The notes under the pieces were generated by a model that worked only from the letters and a program-made list of their open reading frames with translations, did no database searches and was not told the origin of the DNA. Positions 1-9,266 of a stretch of DNA of 64,000 nucleotides are shown here, in pieces. The position numbers and the translations under genes are program-made. Each line of letters starts with the position of its first letter. Position 1 is the stretch's first letter. Origin of the DNA: a virus; IMG/VR virus record IMGVR_UViG_3300045971_000344, positions 62,001 to 126,000 of that record; one strand, 5' to 3'.

Positions 1-2
1 CA

Positions 3-50
3 AAGGGTAAGGACTATCTCATGTCATTATTAACCGTACCACTGGTTTAA
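3..50 (+). CDS. C-terminal tail of an upstream gene (partial)
   Basis: One plus-strand frame is open from the window edge to a TAA at 48-50 (15 codons), just before the ribosome binding site of the next gene. It fits the end of a gene cut by the window, but it is too short to be certain. Confidence 0.3.
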   Translation, partial: KGKDYLMSLLTVPLV

Positions 51-72
51 CAAATAAATAAAGGAGAAACCG

Positions 73-354
73 ATGAGCACAGATAAACTTGAACTTTATA
101 TTTGTACAACCTGCAATCAAGGTTTCAACGCTAAACTAGATGCAGAAAGATGTCATAAAGCGATACCAGTAAAAGTTGAAGGTACGCTATACACTGAGTT
201 TAATACCGTTCAGGTAGAAATAGTTTCTGATGTTAAAGACTACTACTATAAAAATTCTCATGGAAACCTTAGGAGCGTACCACCAAGAGCAAAAATAGTA
301 GCAATTTGGGATGCACCAGTAGTTGACGGCGAAACCTTGATGGAGGTATACTAA
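73..354 (+). CDS. Hypothetical protein with zinc knuckle
   Basis: 93 residues; ATG preceded by AAGGAG. C11, C14, C27 and H28 could bind zinc. The rest is predicted beta-rich and I do not recognise it. First complete gene of a run of small plus-strand genes; the next gene starts 1 nt after its stop. Confidence 0.7.
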   Translation: MSTDKLELYICTTCNQGFNAKLDAERCHKAIPVKVEGTLYTEFNTVQVEIVSDVKDYYYKNSHGNLRSVPPRAKIVAIWDAPVVDGETLMEVY

Positions 355-355
355 A

Positions 356-997
356 ATGAGAGATGAAGAACTCTGTGCTTTCGACCGCAAGTATGGATCA
401 AAGCATCCAGACTTAATTCAGCGCATGGCCTTTCGCAAAGAGCCTAGAAAGACACCGTTTGACTTTGATGATTTGCTGTCAATGGATTACATGGGTTCAT
501 CAGAGTTTGAGTGGGGTGCAATGCCTAAGTCACTAAAGCGTATTGTCAGGACGATAAACTCAAGGTTTATCCACAAGTATCCTGCAGTTGACTTTCGTGG
601 TGACAACCTTTGCTTGCTGGCCCGAACACAAGAAGAAGCGGATAAGTACTATGGCTGGCTCGTCCAACTTTTGTCAGGTAAATCATATCAGGAAGTTGGT
701 TGGAAACCACGAGAGTTTACAAACTTGTGGGAACAACTTCCACATGAAAAACCGTATTTGAATGACCCTGTTATTCACCGACAGAAAATTGAGGTCTACC
801 GCTATGGTAGAGAGTCAACTAATGCTTGGTGGGACTTGGAATTCGATATAGTTTTCTGCTTCGGTCATAAAAAGTTGACAAAAATAAAACACTCTATTAT
901 ACAAATACTGAGGAATAAACAAGCCATTATATTTGAACCTACGACTATGCCGAATGAGCGTATGAAGGCAGAGGAATGGGTTAACGAACCTGAATAA
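356..997 (+). CDS. Phage hypothetical protein with DYMGSSEFEWGA motif
   Basis: 213 residues. The motif DYMGSSEFEWGA (about 44-55) resembles a conserved signature I associate with phage proteins of unknown function. Mixed alpha/beta, no membrane segment. The start lies inside the GGAGGTATACTAAAATG context at the end of the previous gene, suggesting translational coupling. No catalytic residues can be assigned. Confidence 0.7.
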   Translation: MRDEELCAFDRKYGSKHPDLIQRMAFRKEPRKTPFDFDDLLSMDYMGSSEFEWGAMPKSLKRIVRTINSRFIHKYPAVDFRGDNLCLLARTQEEADKYYGWLVQLLSGKSYQEVGWKPREFTNLWEQLPHEKPYLNDPVIHRQKIEVYRYGRESTNAWWDLEFDIVFCFGHKKLTKIKHSIIQILRNKQAIIFEPTTMPNERMKAEEWVNEPE

Positions 998-1007
998 GGA
1001 GTGAACT

Positions 1008-1250
1008 ATGGCACGGATGAAGTACATTGTTATTGACCGAGAGAAAGTTGCGGTGTTCAGCGATTTATTTACCCACTCGGAGTTTAAACCAATGGGTAAT
1101 ATCACCAGTGCAGGATTTGTTGTTATAGGTGAAGACCACGGTAAGTGCGATACCACTTGTACCATTTGGGGCGAGTCAGTTTCCTTGGGAGTTAAGTCAG
1201 ACCAAGAACTTGACGAAAAGTTGATAAACAGAATGTTGACCAGATACTAG
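1008..1250 (+). CDS. Hypothetical protein, 80 aa
   Basis: Strong AAGGAG ribosome site before the ATG. Small mixed alpha/beta protein without Cys pairs or membrane segments. Not recognised. Confidence 0.65.
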   Translation: MARMKYIVIDREKVAVFSDLFTHSEFKPMGNITSAGFVVIGEDHGKCDTTCTIWGESVSLGVKSDQELDEKLINRMLTRY

Positions 1251-1259
1251 GAGGTACTA

Positions 1260-1766
1260 ATGGAAAGAATAAAATGTCCTGTGTGCAATCGAAAAGTTGA
1301 CGTTATAAGGAATCGACTAAAGTCACATCCAGTCTATATTGGGAACAGCACAATGAGTGGCGGAATCTGCCAAGGAAGTATGTTAGATATAACAAGAGAA
1401 AAGGAGAAAGTTATGGGAGCAAAAGGTAAGAAGAAGATATATGTACCGACCAGAGCAGAGGGTATCGTGCTGTCCGTAATGGATATTATGGTGCTGACTA
1501 AAATACTATTAACTCCAGGTTGTTATTTCAGTATGAATGGAATACCTTTCATTGAAAAAGAATCAATTACTTATTTGGAAGAACACCAGTTGATTGATAC
1601 TACTGATGAATGGGTTGCACCGGAAGATTCAGATGAGGATGACGACTGTGATGACTCAGAAGGTGAATTCTACAAGGTAACAGAGAAGGGTGAAATATAT
1701 TTGGATGCACTGACTAAAGTTAAACTTCCAATCCCAACAACTGTGTGGGCTATACCAAAGGAGTGA
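1260..1766 (+). CDS. Zinc-finger plus winged-helix-like hypothetical protein
   Basis: 168 residues; AGGAGG ribosome site. N-terminus has C6-x2-C9 followed by H23 and C37, as in phage zinc fingers. A helical middle is followed by a very acidic run (about 123-136). The C-terminus (YKVTEKGEIYLDAL) looks like the wing strand and last helix of a winged helix-turn-helix. A DNA-binding role is inference only. Confidence 0.65.
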   Translation: MERIKCPVCNRKVDVIRNRLKSHPVYIGNSTMSGGICQGSMLDITREKEKVMGAKGKKKIYVPTRAEGIVLSVMDIMVLTKILLTPGCYFSMNGIPFIEKESITYLEEHQLIDTTDEWVAPEDSDEDDDCDDSEGEFYKVTEKGEIYLDALTKVKLPIPTTVWAIPKE

Positions 1767-1769
1767 ACC

Positions 1770-2066
1770 ATGCAAGGTAAACCAGTGGAAGTAATAAGAC
1801 ACATTGATACCGGAAGACTAGGTTTCTACGGAACTTATACGGGACGGTCAGTTGGAAGAATAATTCACTTCCTCTATGACATTTATAAACTGCATAATGC
1901 AGACCGATATACTATAGGCTCAGGTGAAGTTATGTATGCCAGAGATTTAGTGGCTACTTATAGTTGGCTTGAGGATACAGATGTACCTATATTTGATGAT
2001 AACTCGCTGGGTATACTCCACAAACAAACAGAATTTTTAACCGAGCATGGGCTTATAAAGGAGTAG
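1770..2066 (+). CDS. Hypothetical protein, 98 aa
   Basis: AAGGAG site; starts 3 nt after the previous stop. The C-terminal half (FLTEHGLIKE) resembles the end of the winged-helix segment of the preceding gene, so it may be a related small regulator. Not recognised. Confidence 0.6.
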   Translation: MQGKPVEVIRHIDTGRLGFYGTYTGRSVGRIIHFLYDIYKLHNADRYTIGSGEVMYARDLVATYSWLEDTDVPIFDDNSLGILHKQTEFLTEHGLIKE

Positions 2067-2069
2067 GTT

Positions 2070-2435
2070 ATGTCAGACCACATGGATGCATACTTAACAC
2101 ATATAAAGCAGATACCAGTCCGAAAACGTATTGACTGTCTTGAGGAGTTTGTTACTGGTTTAAACTTGGACCACATTTATTCGGTACTGGACAAGATGGA
2201 AACAATCGACCGTTCTGGTTACAGAATAATTATTGGACCAAAACCAGTACAGAGAAAGATTCATTTCAAGATAGTAACGGACATAGGTACTCAAGTTAAA
2301 TGCCCTGTAGCCAATGGGATGTCAACAAGAGCACTAAACCGATTGAAACTTACTGAGGATACGAAAAAAGTAACATGCAAAAAATGTTTGGCTATACTTG
2401 ATAGTCAAACTAAAGAGGAGAATCCAAATGAGTAA
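2070..2435 (+). CDS. Hypothetical protein with C-terminal zinc motif
   Basis: 121 residues; AAGGAG site. The C-terminal part carries a CP...TCKKC pattern, a common small phage zinc-binding module (here C...CxxC). The N-terminus is helical. Function unknown. Confidence 0.6.
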   Translation: MSDHMDAYLTHIKQIPVRKRIDCLEEFVTGLNLDHIYSVLDKMETIDRSGYRIIIGPKPVQRKIHFKIVTDIGTQVKCPVANGMSTRALNRLKLTEDTKKVTCKKCLAILDSQTKEENPNE

Positions 2436-2652
2436 TTGTCCAATGTGTGAGCACAATATTCCAGTAACACTTTATGTGTATCTTCCACTTGACCCACAAG
2501 ACTATCCCGGTGGCGGTAACTTAAAGATTACAAAGTCAACTATAGTCAGGTACAATGTTCCTACTGATAGAAAGTTGACCAAACAGGATATTGAAAAGTT
2601 GCAGCGTCAAATTGAAGAGTTTGAACACAGTTTAACGGTAGGTCACTTATGA
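2428..2652 (+). CDS. Small CxxC protein, 74 aa
   Basis: Start chosen at 2428 because GAGGAG lies just upstream; an in-frame codon further upstream has no ribosome site. C4-x2-C7 at the N-terminus, beta-rich centre, helical tail. Overlaps the previous gene by 8 nt. Confidence 0.6.
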   Translation: MSNCPMCEHNIPVTLYVYLPLDPQDYPGGGNLKITKSTIVRYNVPTDRKLTKQDIEKLQRQIEEFEHSLTVGHL

Positions 2653-2975
2653 TAAACCTAAATAAGAAAGAAGACCTGTTACGGTTATTGTTAAAGATTG
2701 AGTTTAGTCTTTACTCACCAATAGCAGAAAGAAAAGGAAAAAAGACTTGTCCTTACTGCGCTCAGTTTGAGATCCACGATAAAGAGTGTGAACTTAATAA
2801 TGGGATACTGAATATTATTGGTGATAACTTTACCTTTGAGACAAAGGAAGTAATCCAAGAAACCCTTGAAGAAATTGAGTGGTGTGGATTCAACAAAATT
2901 TGTCCGTGTTGTCAAAATCAAATTGGCGAAGGGCATGCCGAGGATTGTTGGATGAAAGGGGTGACTGACCTATGA
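2649..2975 (+). CDS. Hypothetical protein with two CPxC zinc motifs
   Basis: 108 residues, overlapping the previous gene by 4 nt. Two similar elements, CPYC...H...C and CPCC...H...C, sit on either side of a helical segment, giving two potential zinc sites. Function unknown. Confidence 0.6.
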   Translation: MINLNKKEDLLRLLLKIEFSLYSPIAERKGKKTCPYCAQFEIHDKECELNNGILNIIGDNFTFETKEVIQETLEEIEWCGFNKICPCCQNQIGEGHAEDCWMKGVTDL

Positions 2976-3199
2976 GAATAATAGAAGTAGTAGGTTGTAC
3001 TTGTTGTCCGTACTTTAAACAGACGGATGGGTATAATAGAGTTTATGTATGTACGCATCCAAAGTTTACCGGTGGATTCACCATGAGCCATAGATTGAAA
3101 AAGGACGGAACTTATCCATTAGCATTGAGGAAGAAGGTACATAAAAATTGTCCACTACAAATAAAGGAGCCTCGCTATGGTATCTACCCAAAAGGTTGA
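2972..3199 (+). CDS. Small Cys-rich protein, 75 aa
   Basis: Begins by 4-nt overlap. The pattern CTCCPY...VCTHP...CPL is a recurrent phage zinc-binding fold of unknown function. Confidence 0.6.
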   Translation: MRIIEVVGCTCCPYFKQTDGYNRVYVCTHPKFTGGFTMSHRLKKDGTYPLALRKKVHKNCPLQIKEPRYGIYPKG

Positions 3200-3506
3200 G
3201 AAACAGAAGTTGAAACTAACTAAAACTCAGTTTATCCAATTGAATGTGGACCGACTGCATAAGTATATTTGGGAAAAGACAATAATGGGCCAACGCTTCG
3301 GCTCATCAAGTTCTTATGACCTGGCACAGTTTATAATGAAGGATACACAGTTTATTATGCCTAATCTCTGGTGGGGTAAGTGGTCAGGTTCTTTTAAAGA
3401 AGACGGATTAAAAAAAGCAGCTACTAATCAGTATACAAGGGCTTTGAAAAAGTTTAAAGCGTTATATGACATTATAGGTCATGGTCCTGTTGGTACATTT
3501 CTATAA
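3177..3506 (+). CDS. Hypothetical helical protein, 109 aa
   Basis: AAGGAG site inside the end of the previous gene. Basic, Lys-rich N-terminus and helical body; no Cys pairs. Not recognised. Confidence 0.6.
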   Translation: MVSTQKVEKQKLKLTKTQFIQLNVDRLHKYIWEKTIMGQRFGSSSSYDLAQFIMKDTQFIMPNLWWGKWSGSFKEDGLKKAATNQYTRALKKFKALYDIIGHGPVGTFL

Positions 3507-3530
3507 AACTATCAGAAAAAGGAGAAACTA

Positions 3531-3746
3531 ATGGTAATATTCACTAAATGCCCAGAGTGCGGAGTACCGACTACAGCCAACATCCACCAAGACATTCAAC
3601 TGGTTGAACCAAAAGCAAAATTCGAGCAAAATATTGATTGCTTGAATTGTAAGACAAATTACCAGATAGTTATAAAGTTGAAAGCGCGGACCAAGAAAGA
3701 CAAAAAGGATATTGACGAAAAAATTGCAGAACACTATGGGAGGTAA
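3531..3746 (+). CDS. Zinc-ribbon protein, paralogue of the gene at 50.28 kb
   Basis: 71 residues; AAGGAG site. Begins MVIFTKCPEC and has a second Cys pair (CLNC), a classic zinc ribbon. The product at 50282-50509 starts MVIFSECPQC and aligns along its length (shared DI.LVE...KF and I.KAR), so the two are paralogues 47 kb apart. Confidence 0.7.
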   Translation: MVIFTKCPECGVPTTANIHQDIQLVEPKAKFEQNIDCLNCKTNYQIVIKLKARTKKDKKDIDEKIAEHYGR

Positions 3747-3748
3747 TC

Positions 3749-4093
3749 ATGGAAACAATTTCACAACCAATAACACTTAAACATCTGAACTATCAGGCTT
3801 GCCCACATTGTGGTTCTCGCTGTAAGAAAATTACGCAGGAATCCCGTCACACTAATGGACAGTGGAATGAGTATCAGTACTTTGAGTGTGGGTTTACCGT
3901 ACACTTTAGTCCTAACTATGGGAAAGAGCAGATTCTTATTGAGTGTGAAAAAACTGATGAGTACAAGGAAAAGAAACGGCTTAAAACTGAGAGCATGAAA
4001 AAAGTTATGAATTATATTTCTAAGCTAAATTGTGATGCTGCTTTTAAGGCCACGCTAAAAGATAAGGTGGAATCAGCAAAATATAGCATATAA
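3749..4093 (+). CDS. Zinc-ribbon-like hypothetical protein
   Basis: 114 residues, 2 nt after the previous stop, GGAGG site. CPHC at about 19-22 and a lone Cys in YFECG suggest a ribbon with one ligand missing or replaced by His. Helical basic C-terminus. Confidence 0.6.
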   Translation: METISQPITLKHLNYQACPHCGSRCKKITQESRHTNGQWNEYQYFECGFTVHFSPNYGKEQILIECEKTDEYKEKKRLKTESMKKVMNYISKLNCDAAFKATLKDKVESAKYSI

Positions 4094-4104
4094 GGAGATA
4101 CTAG

Positions 4105-4608
4105 ATGGAAAACCAAATAAGGACTAGACTTACCACTTGGAAAGAACAGGCACAACTGTGGCTCGTAACTAAGGCGAAGCCACTGACGGATGAGCAGATG
4201 CCTATTTATATCAAGCTGTCTATGAATGAGGACCAAATGGACAGTGATACAACTTTTAGACGAAAAATACAGAGCGATAGTATGGGCGCACTTGTATTTA
4301 GTCGCTCAAAGGCAATAGGGTTGGACATAAACCATGTAGTCCTGGCGTTCATAGCTGGATGGTTATGTGAAAATCCAGCACAGGCTGTAATGTACCTTTC
4401 TTACTTACGGTTAGTACAGATTGAACGAAAACAAGTAGTTAATATGCTGGAGTTTTCATCTATTTTTGCGGAAGGTTTCTTTGATAACGATACGTTATCG
4501 GATTTGTGGGACTTGCAGAAAGTTCGTGGAGAAGAATATGAATGGTTGAGAAACTCTGGTGCATACCAAACTGATAACTTACTTGACTACTTAGAGTTTT
4601 TCAAATAA
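4105..4608 (+). CDS. Hypothetical helical protein, 167 aa
   Basis: AAGGAG site. Largely alpha-helical and soluble, with no recognised motif. Confidence 0.6.
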   Translation: MENQIRTRLTTWKEQAQLWLVTKAKPLTDEQMPIYIKLSMNEDQMDSDTTFRRKIQSDSMGALVFSRSKAIGLDINHVVLAFIAGWLCENPAQAVMYLSYLRLVQIERKQVVNMLEFSSIFAEGFFDNDTLSDLWDLQKVRGEEYEWLRNSGAYQTDNLLDYLEFFK

Positions 4609-4626
4609 CTAAAGGTGGATTAAATA

Positions 4627-4899
4627 ATGGATAATAAAAAATTAGTTAAAAGAGAGTATACCGTCTGGCTTTTGGTCGATAAAAATCTTTCAATTTTAGA
4701 CGATGAGAATTTAAGGTACATTGGTAGTAGTATTATCCATACAGTCGAGATAGTTGAAGTGTTGGCACATTTATACAGCGTTCTTCAGGGACATAATACA
4801 ACTATACCTTTTAGTGAACGCAAGGTATATTTAGTAAAGCTAGATAGAGACTTGTGGTTCATGCCGGGTAATGGTAAATTCAAAAAGCTAACAGTATAG
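4627..4899 (+). CDS. Hypothetical protein, 90 aa
   Basis: Ribosome site AAAGGTGG. Mixed alpha/beta; nothing recognisable. Confidence 0.55.
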   Translation: MDNKKLVKREYTVWLLVDKNLSILDDENLRYIGSSIIHTVEIVEVLAHLYSVLQGHNTTIPFSERKVYLVKLDRDLWFMPGNGKFKKLTV

Positions 4900-4923
4900 T
4901 CTTATATACAAAAGGAGCGTTCT

Positions 4924-5253
4924 ATGAAGACCACCAAAATACCGATAGATGAATTCTTTAAAGCTGATTCTTTACGTCTGCCTACGAACTTCAAATCAAA
5001 AAATTTGAGGTCTCTTGCAAAAGGTAGGACTATAAAGAAAATAGTTATAAATCGACCTAAAAAGGATTCACCTTCTCCAATGCTAGACATACCTGTTCAG
5101 GGAATAAAGGTCTTATTTACTGATGGATCCTGTATGTTCATTGATGCTTGGCTCGGAGAATTTGACCAGCGTCCAGAGGTATCAAAGAATAAAAGATCCG
5201 GTGCATTCTTAACAGGTGCATTCCATGAACCACCAGCTCCTCTTGAAGATTAA
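4924..5253 (+). CDS. Hypothetical basic protein, 109 aa
   Basis: AAGGAG site. Lys/Arg-rich N-terminal half followed by a beta-rich part. Last gene before a short gap containing an ACTGTAAATA motif. Function unknown. Confidence 0.6.
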   Translation: MKTTKIPIDEFFKADSLRLPTNFKSKNLRSLAKGRTIKKIVINRPKKDSPSPMLDIPVQGIKVLFTDGSCMFIDAWLGEFDQRPEVSKNKRSGAFLTGAFHEPPAPLED

Positions 5254-5260
5254 GACTAAA

Positions 5261-5270
5261 ACTGTAAATA
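5261..5270 (+). promoter_or_regulatory. ACTGTAAATA candidate promoter element
   Basis: First of six intergenic copies of ACTGTWAATR (also 5613, 19653, 26493, 35838, 38215), each 18-80 nt upstream of a gene or RNA. It resembles AT-rich late-promoter -10 elements of large phages. Inferred from recurrence only. Confidence 0.35.
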
Positions 5271-5346
5271 TAGATATGGCAGTTAACTTTAATCTGATGA
5301 GGAACAAGCTTCATGAGAAAAATATCTGTAATAGAGTCTGAACACC

Positions 5347-5619
5347 ATGAATAAGATAACAGAGAAGCAAATAAAGAGATATGTGCTAAATCGAAGGTTG
5401 AAAGAGCTCCAAGTTAAAGATAATAATATAGTTCTAACGCTGACTGATAATAGACGGATATTGATAAATAGAAAAAGCGGAAGCATAAGGATCAAATCTG
5501 GGGATGAGTATATGTCGGAACGCGATCTGGAAAGGTTTAACGACCAAGTAGAAGCCGCAGTTAAAAGAGCACAGGCAAACATTCCTGCAGAGTGTAGGAA
5601 TTGTGGGCCTCAACTGTAA
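5347..5619 (+). CDS. Hypothetical protein, 90 aa
   Basis: Weak ribosome site. Highly charged; beta-rich middle (LTLTDNRRILINRKSG). C-terminal CRNC could be half a metal site. Precedes the topoisomerase genes. Confidence 0.5.
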   Translation: MNKITEKQIKRYVLNRRLKELQVKDNNIVLTLTDNRRILINRKSGSIRIKSGDEYMSERDLERFNDQVEAAVKRAQANIPAECRNCGPQL

Positions 5620-5622
5620 ATA
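5613..5622 (+). promoter_or_regulatory. ACTGTAAATA candidate promoter element
   Basis: Overlaps the stop codon of the preceding gene and lies about 70 nt before the topoisomerase start. See the 5261 copy. Confidence 0.35.
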
Positions 5623-5690
5623 TTTAGAGCTAGAGCTGGAGTTGTAATTTATATACAATGATTGAGATTGAAATTGAGCGGAGGTATCGC

Positions 5691-7808
5691 GTGGCAAAAA
5701 AAGAAAAAGAAGAGAAGAGTTATACTGAAAAACGAAGAGAAGCAGAAAAACCAGTTAAGATAAAAACAAAGAAAATAAAGGCTTATGATGAAGACAGCTT
5801 TAAATTTCATACACTAGACGTAGACAAAGTTAGAGCTCGTCCCTCCATGTATATGGGTTCGACACCAATCTTCCAATGTGTTAAAGAAGTTGTGGACAAT
5901 TCTATAGATGAGTACAATGAGACAGAGCAGAGTGCAAAACACTGGAATATTTATATTAGTTATACTTGTGATAAAAAATCTGGTAAGCACACCTTTACTG
6001 TAGCAGACAAAGGCAGAGGAATTCCGATAGGAATTAATAAAGATATAAAAGTAAGTACCTTAACAGGTGCCTTTACACAACTTCAAGGTGGAGGTAAATT
6101 TGATGCAAAAGCCTATGAAGCAGGTAAAGGTACAAATGGAACGGGTGTTTGTGCTACCAATGCTTTATCTGAGCAATTAGAAGTATGGACACACAGAGAT
6201 AAGCGCTGGTGGTATCAAAAGTTTGAATTTGGTAAGCCCGTTACGGAAGTAATAAGAAAAAAACCTGAAAAACAATTTATAAAAAATAGCTGTGGGACTG
6301 TTGTTTCGTTTACCGTAGATAATTCTATAGAACAAATCTCTGTGGATACTTTTGATTTATCTGGTTTTAAAACCTGGTTGAACGTTACCTCCATGATTGA
6401 TAGCCCTATCCGTATTCTTTTTGAATATGGATCAAGTAAAAAGGGATTGAAAACAATAGAGTACTTTAAACCCGATGGCGCAGTTGAATATTTAAAGATG
6501 AAACTTGAAGAGTATAAGCTTGAAACTTTTGGTAAAAAGCCGTTTGTGTTTACTCATAAATTTATGTCATGTATTTTTCAATGGGCCTCTACAGAGGAAA
6601 CACACTTTGATGCCTACACTAATGGTATTTACAACATAGACGGAGGTACGCATTTACAGGGTTTTTATTCTTCTCTTGTAAAGGCGTTTAATATAGTCGT
6701 AAATAATAAGAAAAAAGAATTAAAAGAATCTGACTTACGGGCAGGTCTAATTGGATTAGTAAACGTAAGAGTACCCGAGGCACAGTATAAAGATCAGGTT
6801 AAGAATGAGTTAAAATCACCTGTAAAGAAAAAAGTAGAAGAAACATTAATTGAACCCTTAACAGCGTGGTTTAATAGTCATAAATCCTTGGTTAAGGAAA
6901 TTCAAGAGCGAGCCACTGCTTTGAGGGATGCAAAAGAAAAAGCAAAAGAGCTTATGAAGGCCGCCTCTAAAGTTAAGACAAAAGGTCAGAGTTTGCCTTC
7001 TAAGCTGGTTATGTGTGATAGTAAAACACCTGTTGGAGAACGAGAGTTGTTTATTCTTGAAGGGGACTCTGCAGGTGGGCCAGCTAAACGAGCTAGAGAT
7101 CGTAGATACCAAATGGTTTTGCCTTTGAAAGGAAAGCCCATAAATGTCGCCCGCTGTTCAGTCGCAAAGGCATTAGGATCTGTTCCAGTAAAAGAAATAC
7201 TTACCACAATAGGTTTTGACGCCAAGAGTTATGCAAAAATAGGAAAAAGCTTAGTTCCTTTCAATGTAGGGCGTATCGTGTTAACTGCAGATGCCGATGA
7301 AGACGGTCGCCATATTGAGAACCTTATACTTACAGTATTGTATAAATTTGTACCAGATGTCTTTAAGAACAACATGGTATACCTAGTTGATTCACCTTTA
7401 TACATAGTTAGATCAAAAGGTAAAAAGAACTATGCTTATACTTATAAAGAAGCGGTTAAAAAATACGGTGATAAGGCTCAATTAAAACGTATGAAAGGCT
7501 GGGCAGAGGCTAATGATGACGAGCTAGAGTATATCGCTTTTAAAAAAGATACAAGAAAGCTATGGCTTGTCCGTCCAGTTCCTACCGCAGACGGAAAAGC
7601 TTTTCTTAAAATAGTAGGCGAGGATACTGCAGAAAGAAAAAGAATTCTTAAAATAGAATCTTATGCTGACCCTAAAAAGTTAAAAGATTCTTCTCCTAAA
7701 CCTAAGAAAGATAAAAAAGTAAAAGAGATAAAAGAAGAAACTAAGGTTAGTAAGAAACGGGGAACTAAAAATGATTATAGCAAAAAAGAAAGATTCAAAG
7801 AAAACTAA
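5691..7808 (+). CDS. Type II DNA topoisomerase, ATPase/TOPRIM subunit (GyrB/ParE/T4 gp39-like)
   Basis: Drives strand passage by ATP-gated dimerisation and holds the metal-binding TOPRIM domain. The GTG at 5691 is preferred over the upstream ATG (5658) because a GGAGG lies about 7 nt before it. From GTG it is 705 residues. GHKL ATPase: VVDNSIDEY around 67-75 (Mg-binding Asn) and DKGRGIP near 106. TOPRIM: EGDSAGG near 457 and DADEDG near 534, where Glu replaces the usual Val. GyrB insertions are absent, as in ParE and T4 enzymes. The Lys-rich tail (after about 650) overlaps the next gene by 38 nt. Forms a heterotetramer with the following subunit. Confidence 0.93.
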   Translation: MAKKEKEEKSYTEKRREAEKPVKIKTKKIKAYDEDSFKFHTLDVDKVRARPSMYMGSTPIFQCVKEVVDNSIDEYNETEQSAKHWNIYISYTCDKKSGKHTFTVADKGRGIPIGINKDIKVSTLTGAFTQLQGGGKFDAKAYEAGKGTNGTGVCATNALSEQLEVWTHRDKRWWYQKFEFGKPVTEVIRKKPEKQFIKNSCGTVVSFTVDNSIEQISVDTFDLSGFKTWLNVTSMIDSPIRILFEYGSSKKGLKTIEYFKPDGAVEYLKMKLEEYKLETFGKKPFVFTHKFMSCIFQWASTEETHFDAYTNGIYNIDGGTHLQGFYSSLVKAFNIVVNNKKKELKESDLRAGLIGLVNVRVPEAQYKDQVKNELKSPVKKKVEETLIEPLTAWFNSHKSLVKEIQERATALRDAKEKAKELMKAASKVKTKGQSLPSKLVMCDSKTPVGERELFILEGDSAGGPAKRARDRRYQMVLPLKGKPINVARCSVAKALGSVPVKEILTTIGFDAKSYAKIGKSLVPFNVGRIVLTADADEDGRHIENLILTVLYKFVPDVFKNNMVYLVDSPLYIVRSKGKKNYAYTYKEAVKKYGDKAQLKRMKGWAEANDDELEYIAFKKDTRKLWLVRPVPTADGKAFLKIVGEDTAERKRILKIESYADPKKLKDSSPKPKKDKKVKEIKEETKVSKKRGTKNDYSKKERFKEN

Positions 7809-9222
7809 AAAACGTTCAACTCTTGATCTTACTAGTAACATAAAAGAAGATATAAAAGAAAAAGACTTAGTAACCTTGGCTACAGAGAACACCGAACGCT
7901 ATGGTAAAGAAACAATTGAAGAGCGTGCGTTGGCCGCCCAAGACGGCTTTAAACCCGTTCATAGACGGATTTTGTATTCCATGTATACTATGGGTATGAC
8001 ACCTAAATCAAACTTCAAAAAAGCTGCAAGAGTTGCGGGCGATGTAATGGGCAGATTTCACCCACATGCGGATACCGGCATTGTTGGTGCAATGGTAACT
8101 ATGGCAAATTCTCCTGAACCTATTATAGACGGAGAAGGTAACTGGGGTGACCATACAGATGCCGCTGGAGCAATGCGTTATATCGAATGCCGAATAACAA
8201 AGTATGCAGAACAGTATTTGCTGGACCCAGATTATTTACATCCGTCTGTTACGGATATGGTTAAAAATTATGATGGTGAAGAGATGGAACCAGTATTACT
8301 TCCGGCTAAACTACCTAATATACTAATAAACGGTAGTGAAGGTATTGCGATGGGTGTATCCTCTTACATTCCTAGTTTTACCAAAGACAGTGTTGTAAAG
8401 CTCGTTAAAATAGCGTTAATCGGAAAAGAAGCTACATCTAAGCTCTGTAATAAATACCTTGAGTTTAATTTTAAATATGGAGGATTTTACGTAGGTACCG
8501 CTGAGGAATTACTTTCATATTATGAGACGGGTAAGGCTTCACTTAAATTTAGATCTACAACTGAGTATGAGCCAAATAAGCATTTTGTAATAACAGCACT
8601 ACCCCCTAGAATTAGAGTGGAAACTATGCTAGACTCTTATAGGGACTTACCAGAAGTGTCTAAGGCTGAAGAAACTACTGATAAGAACGGTATTAGTTTC
8701 ACCATAAAATTGAAGAAAAATGATAATCCCAAATTGCAAGATAAACTTTTATCCATCGTAACATCTACCTTACCTTTTCAGACCTACCTAACTGAAAGAT
8801 CATTAAATGAGAATAAAGAAGTTCAAGTAAAATTCAAGAAAACAACAGTTCCAGAAATTATAAATGACTGGGTTAAATGGAGAATAGCTTTAGAGCTAAA
8901 GGTAATAAAATACCTTTTGATAAAGACCGAGCGAGAATTAGAACGCTTAACCTTATTACAGCTCGCGGCAAAAAATATGGACGTAATGAAGTCCATGCTT
9001 GACCAAAAAGATCCAATAAAATTCCTTATATCTAAATTAAAATTCAATGGTGCGAAGCTCACAGAAGATCAAGCCAATTATTTGCTCGATATCCGGTTTC
9101 GCCAATTGACGAAGCTAAATATCCAGAAGTTATTGGACGATATAAAGAAAGTAAAACTTACTATTACGGAGCTGAATAAAGACCTAAAGGATCCTAATAC
9201 TAGAATACTTAAGAGTTTGTGA
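7771..9222 (+). CDS. Type II DNA topoisomerase, cleavage subunit (GyrA/ParC/T4 gp52-like)
   Basis: Breaks and rejoins the gate DNA. 483 residues, far shorter than GyrA/ParC because the C-terminal beta-pinwheel is absent, as in T4 gp52. Visible features: QDGFKPVHRRILY, the GDVMGRFHPHAD winged-helix segment, GAMRYIECRIT with the catalytic Tyr near 137, then tower and coiled-coil regions ending in LLDIRFRQLTKL. The start lies within the end of the upstream subunit, implying coupled translation. The missing wrapping domain predicts relaxing or decatenating rather than supercoiling activity. Confidence 0.93.
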   Translation: MIIAKKKDSKKTKKRSTLDLTSNIKEDIKEKDLVTLATENTERYGKETIEERALAAQDGFKPVHRRILYSMYTMGMTPKSNFKKAARVAGDVMGRFHPHADTGIVGAMVTMANSPEPIIDGEGNWGDHTDAAGAMRYIECRITKYAEQYLLDPDYLHPSVTDMVKNYDGEEMEPVLLPAKLPNILINGSEGIAMGVSSYIPSFTKDSVVKLVKIALIGKEATSKLCNKYLEFNFKYGGFYVGTAEELLSYYETGKASLKFRSTTEYEPNKHFVITALPPRIRVETMLDSYRDLPEVSKAEETTDKNGISFTIKLKKNDNPKLQDKLLSIVTSTLPFQTYLTERSLNENKEVQVKFKKTTVPEIINDWVKWRIALELKVIKYLLIKTERELERLTLLQLAAKNMDVMKSMLDQKDPIKFLISKLKFNGAKLTEDQANYLLDIRFRQLTKLNIQKLLDDIKKVKLTITELNKDLKDPNTRILKSL

Positions 9223-9266
9223 GTGACGTGGGTTGAAACTTATCTAACCTGAGGAGAATAATCACA

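Noticed and set aside
5283-5345. Leader peptide genes of 13-14 codons before the gene at 5347
   Set aside because: ATG frames exist, but spacing to any ribosome site is poor and nothing else supports translation.
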